A stretch of DNA of 64,000 nucleotides from Nostoc sp. CHAB 5824 (GTDB lineage Bacteria; Cyanobacteriota; Cyanobacteriia; Cyanobacteriales; Nostocaceae). The stretch covers positions 95,023-159,022 of the forward strand of contig NZ_JAIVFT010000020.1 of the NCBI RefSeq assembly GCF_020829665.1, written 5' to 3'. The position numbers and the translations under genes were made by a program. A model generated the notes under the pieces. The model saw only the letters and a program-made list of their open reading frames with translations, was not told the origin of the DNA and did no database searches. Of the stretch, positions 61,553-64,000 are shown piece after piece (positions within the stretch are counted from its first letter, which is position 1; each line of letters opens with the position of its first letter).

Positions 61553-62941
61553 TCAGTACATAACAATACCTAACCAGATAAAAGGAATGCTGATAATAAG
61601 CCATCCAGTAAAACCTGCTGTATTACTGTTAGAAAGTCCGTTCAGTGCCACGATTACAAAAATTGCACCAAGAAGAAAGAAAGACACAGCAATTACCCGC
61701 CGTGGCTCTTCAATTACCCGCCGTGGCTCTTTCTGTATGGGATTATGGGTTTTTGGTGTCGTTGTTTGATTTGATGAAGAAGACTTTGGTTGAGAAGGTA
61801 TCTCCACACGATGATGTAGCTGTACTGATGGTGGAGCTTCAGAAAGGTTAATAGGTTGATGTTGGACTTCTCCTGCAATTAGTCTTTCTTCAATTGACGC
61901 TATATCTTCATCTCTAAGTCCTAAAATTTCCTGATAACGTCGCAAATCATTGCGAGTATAGTCACTCAAAGGAAACTCCCTCTTAATCTCATCAACTAAT
62001 GCCTGCTCATATTCCTGCAATTTTTGCTTGTACTCTCGATAAGGTTTTAAAACCTCAGCTTCGATTGCAGCAGTTTCTTCAGGGAGCAACCCCAAATTCT
62101 GACGTAGGGCATCTAATATTCTGCGACCAATAAAAGAAATCTCGCCTCGACTGGCATAAATCTCTACTTCTTTGCGATACTTCAGTTTTGGATCACCAAT
62201 TGGTGCTTTAGCTAAGAGGATTTTGAATCCTTCTTTGTAAGCATAAATTTCTGGTTTCATGGCGGGAGCGGCTTCTTTAACTTTTTTTTTCGCGTACTCA
62301 TGCAACTCATCGACCGAAATTGCACCATCATTACCTAAATCTGCGGCACCTGTTTCAATACCCTCAATGAGATAACGAGTATAAGTCGAAAGATTGTCTC
62401 CCTGTTGCTGGAAAGAATACTGAGTCGAAGTGGAAGAGGTCAGGACAACTCGCCCCTCTCCGCCGAGTTGTGTCTGGATATCAACAGAACCGTCATCTTT
62501 AACTGACCAGCCTTGGGCGAACGCTCCACTAAAGCAACAGTCAAGAATGATTACCTGACGCTTGCATCGGCTATCGTTCATGATGTTATGAATGAAACTG
62601 GCTGGAACAGAGGTTGATTTGATAATCTGTCCTTGAGGATTTTTACGGGTTAAGCAAGTGGCGAGGTAAAGATTGCCGCTCTCATCTTTAATGCCATGAC
62701 CGGAGAAGTAAAGTACTACAAGGTCGTCTTTTTGACGATCGCTAAACAGCGCCTCGATGGCTTCCTGCATTTTCTGAGGATCGGAATTCTCCAGTTTTTG
62801 GATATCTGCTTCAGCAAATCCGCCCATTTCTGGATGCTGCAAAACTTTGGCGATCGCTTGCATATCCTTTACTGAAGCTGGTAATGGGTTAAGACCAGCT
62901 TCATAATCACTAATTCCTATTAGGAGTGCTACCTTCGTCAT
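61553..62941 (-). CDS. Caspase-like (orthocaspase) membrane protein
   Basis: 462 residues. The C14 peptidase domain (about 1-240) has the catalytic His82 in YFSGHG and Cys136 in DCCFSGAF, so it should be active. A helical domain follows (about 255-365, RRILDALRQNLGLLPEE, PLSDYTRNDLRRYQEILGLR), found in many cyanobacterial signalling proteins. A Ser/Pro linker leads to two C-terminal membrane helices (about 415-435 and 445-461). A 21-base tandem duplication (61690-61731) doubles EEPRRVI just before the membrane part. Cleaves after Arg/Lys or Asp by family analogy. It is the second gene after an EACC1-like gene. Confidence 0.9.
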   Translation of the reverse strand: MTKVALLIGISDYEAGLNPLPASVKDMQAIAKVLQHPEMGGFAEADIQKLENSDPQKMQEAIEALFSDRQKDDLVVLYFSGHGIKDESGNLYLATCLTRKNPQGQIIKSTSVPASFIHNIMNDSRCKRQVIILDCCFSGAFAQGWSVKDDGSVDIQTQLGGEGRVVLTSSTSTQYSFQQQGDNLSTYTRYLIEGIETGAADLGNDGAISVDELHEYAKKKVKEAAPAMKPEIYAYKEGFKILLAKAPIGDPKLKYRKEVEIYASRGEISFIGRRILDALRQNLGLLPEETAAIEAEVLKPYREYKQKLQEYEQALVDEIKREFPLSDYTRNDLRRYQEILGLRDEDIASIEERLIAGEVQHQPINLSEAPPSVQLHHRVEIPSQPKSSSSNQTTTPKTHNPIQKEPRRVIEEPRRVIAVSFFLLGAIFVIVALNGLSNSNTAGFTGWLIISIPFIWLGIVMY

Positions 62942-62960
62942 GTCCCTATCCTCTTTCCTG

Positions 62961-63350
62961 TTATGGCATTTCTAAGCTTGCTGCTATAAAGTTTTGCGCT
63001 GCTGCGATCGCAATCATTAGTTCTTGCTGGCTACTGGCTTTAACCTTGAGTTTTTTACCGTTAGCCTCAACTTCCAATTCAATGGTTTTGTTACCCAAGC
63101 GATCGCCCAAAAATCCCAACAATTTCTTAAAATTGGCAAGGCTTACCTCTGCCTGCAACACTCCCAGCAGAAAACCTCCAAACGCCTTTGATCCTAGAGG
63201 AGTTTCTGTAACTGCTACGAGTTCAGAACTTTCTACATCTAAATCTTTGATTTCTCGCAGCAGATTCCGTGTTTCGCGTTCTTGTTCATCTGCATCTAAG
63301 TCTGGATTAGAAAGAGCGATCGTTAACTTGACGTTAGATTCAGAACTCAT
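62961..63350 (-). CDS. EACC1-like effector-associated small protein
   Basis: 129 residues: VKLTIALSNPDLDADEQERE, TRNLLREIKDLDVESSELVAV, a Gly-rich middle (GSKAFGGFLLGVLQAEVSLA) and a beta-rich end (KTIELEVEANGKKLKVKA, then a helix). This layout matches the effector-associated constant component EACC1 as I remember it, small proteins coded beside caspase-like or other effectors in conflict systems. It starts the operon; the caspase begins 19 bases after its stop. Confidence 0.72.
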   Translation of the reverse strand: MSSESNVKLTIALSNPDLDADEQERETRNLLREIKDLDVESSELVAVTETPLGSKAFGGFLLGVLQAEVSLANFKKLLGFLGDRLGNKTIELEVEANGKKLKVKASSQQELMIAIAAAQNFIAASLEMP

Positions 63351-63498
63351 TTTGTACCCTTTTCAGTTTTAAGCAGTTGACAGTCAACTATATTTCCGTG
63401 ATTTCTCTATTGACATCATATCTTCTCTGTAAATTTCCTGAAATTTCTTCAAGATTTTTGTAAAAACTCATAAAATTTAAGTAAAAATTACTAGAAAT

Positions 63499-63524
63499 CA
63501 AAAAGACGTAGCACTGCTACGTCT
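63499..63524 (-). terminator. Terminator of ilvD
   Basis: AGACGTAGC and its complement GCTACGTCT around three bases. On the minus strand the stem is followed by TTTTTGATT, 40 bases beyond the ilvD stop. The same sequence type is also a common Nostoc repeat. Confidence 0.7.
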
Positions 63525-63563
63525 CTACATTCTTTTTCGGAGATGTCTATTACGTCAGGTTAA

Positions 63564-64000
63564 TTAAAACAAATCCAAATCTGTCACAGCACCAATACTG
63601 CTAGAAGATACCAATTTGGCATATTTCGCCAAAACGCCTTTAGTGTAACGCAAAGCAGGGGGCCGCCAGTTGGCACGGCGACGAGCCAATTCTGATTCAG
63701 ATATATTCAACTGCAACAAACGAGCCGGTGCATCAATAGTAATACTATCGCCTTCTTCTACAAGAGCGATCGCACCACCAACGGCTGCTTCGGGAGCAAC
63801 ATGACCAACCACCATGCCGTAAGTCCCGCCAGAAAAGCGTCCGTCGGTAATTAATCCCACTGCATCACCCAAACCAGCACCAATAATTGCTGAGGTGGGA
63901 GCCAACATTTCCCGCATCCCAGGTCCGCCCTTAGGCCCTTCATAGCGGATAACTAAAATATCACCAGCTTGAATTTTACCGGCCAAAATTGCATCTAAAG
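63564..64000 (-). CDS. ilvD: Dihydroxy-acid dehydratase, C-terminal part
   Basis: Only the last 145 residues or so lie in the window; the gene continues past base 64000. VIRYEGPKGGPGMREMLAPT, LITDGRFSGGTYGMVVGHVAPEA (given in parts: LITDGRFSGGTYG, VGHVAPEA) and RRANWRPPALRYTKGVLAKY are the C-terminal IlvD signature. The Fe-S enzyme makes 2-keto acids for valine, leucine and isoleucine synthesis. Confidence 0.95.
   Translation of the reverse strand, partial: LDAILAGKIQAGDILVIRYEGPKGGPGMREMLAPTSAIIGAGLGDAVGLITDGRFSGGTYGMVVGHVAPEAAVGGAIALVEEGDSITIDAPARLLQLNISESELARRRANWRPPALRYTKGVLAKYAKLVSSSSIGAVTDLDLF

Noticed and set aside
61367..61573. A separate 68-residue gene starting at GTG 61367
   Set aside because: Same frame as the HicB relic; it is the tail of that relic plus tandem repeats, and it lacks a ribosome site.

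Overview
The window is chromosomal DNA of a filamentous, probably heterocyst-forming cyanobacterium (Nostoc/Anabaena group). The sequence shows very frequent HIP1 octamers (GCGATCGC), photosystem I genes (psaF, psaJ, psaL), NdhB of the cyanobacterial NDH-1 complex, a Tic22-like protein, a DUF1825 protein and an RRM RNA-binding protein with a glycine-rich tail. Intergenic DNA is full of Nostoc-type heptamer repeats (TTAGTCA, GGGGAGT, CCCAATG types) and dispersed palindromes. Genus assignment is an inference from gene content and repeat style.

Layout. 0-8.7 kb: lepB, a helix-hairpin-helix protein, a TM2 protein, a decayed J-domain/TPR gene, DUF1825, a class A penicillin-binding protein, tyrS, pyrF and two hypotheticals. 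9-15 kb: RemA-like DUF370 and gmk, the psaF-psaJ and psaL group, tsaD, an alpha/beta hydrolase and an ACT-domain protein. 15-24.9 kb: two related GNAT acetyltransferases, tRNA-Pro, tic22, prmC, tsaC, a histidine-kinase-like protein with a degraded ATPase half, secD-secF and pdhB. 25-34.6 kb: a broken ribbon-helix-helix regulator with an intact palindrome, hemB, a DUF4870 protein, prfC, an M48-like protein without its zinc motif, an RNA-binding protein, sufE and an alpha/beta hydrolase lacking the usual serine. 34.6-41.3 kb: an ISAzo13-like transposase relic, a HEAT-repeat gene split by an in-frame stop, a CobW-family GTPase with a WD40 protein and a small exported Cys protein, and ndhB.

41.4-50.5 kb is the most accessory part. 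A Rad50/DndD-like ATPase overlaps a 57-residue protein not found by a longer-ORF scan. Both lie downstream of a DEAD/DEAH helicase and of lexA, which has a textbook cyanobacterial SOS box. After argF and tRNA-Thr comes a three-gene cassette headed by a TIGR04255-family protein, bordered by gene debris. These two loci are the best candidates for poorly described defence or genome-maintenance systems.

50.5-64 kb: pyrE, tRNA with CAU anticodon, exported hypotheticals, a CBS-domain transporter-like protein, queC, an oxidoreductase and DedA. Then follow a chromosomal ParM/ParR-like pair (probably the cytoskeletal CorM/CorR type), a Uma2 nuclease-like protein, a dead HicB antitoxin gene running into 36-bp tandem repeats, a caspase-like protease paired with a small EACC1-like protein, and the 3' end of ilvD.

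Housekeeping themes recur: pyrimidine synthesis (pyrF, pyrE), t6A tRNA modification (tsaD, tsaC), protein export (lepB, secD, secF) and translation termination (prmC, prfC). Relics are frequent: at least four small genes carry in-frame stops, as expected for a large, repeat-rich genome with much gene decay.
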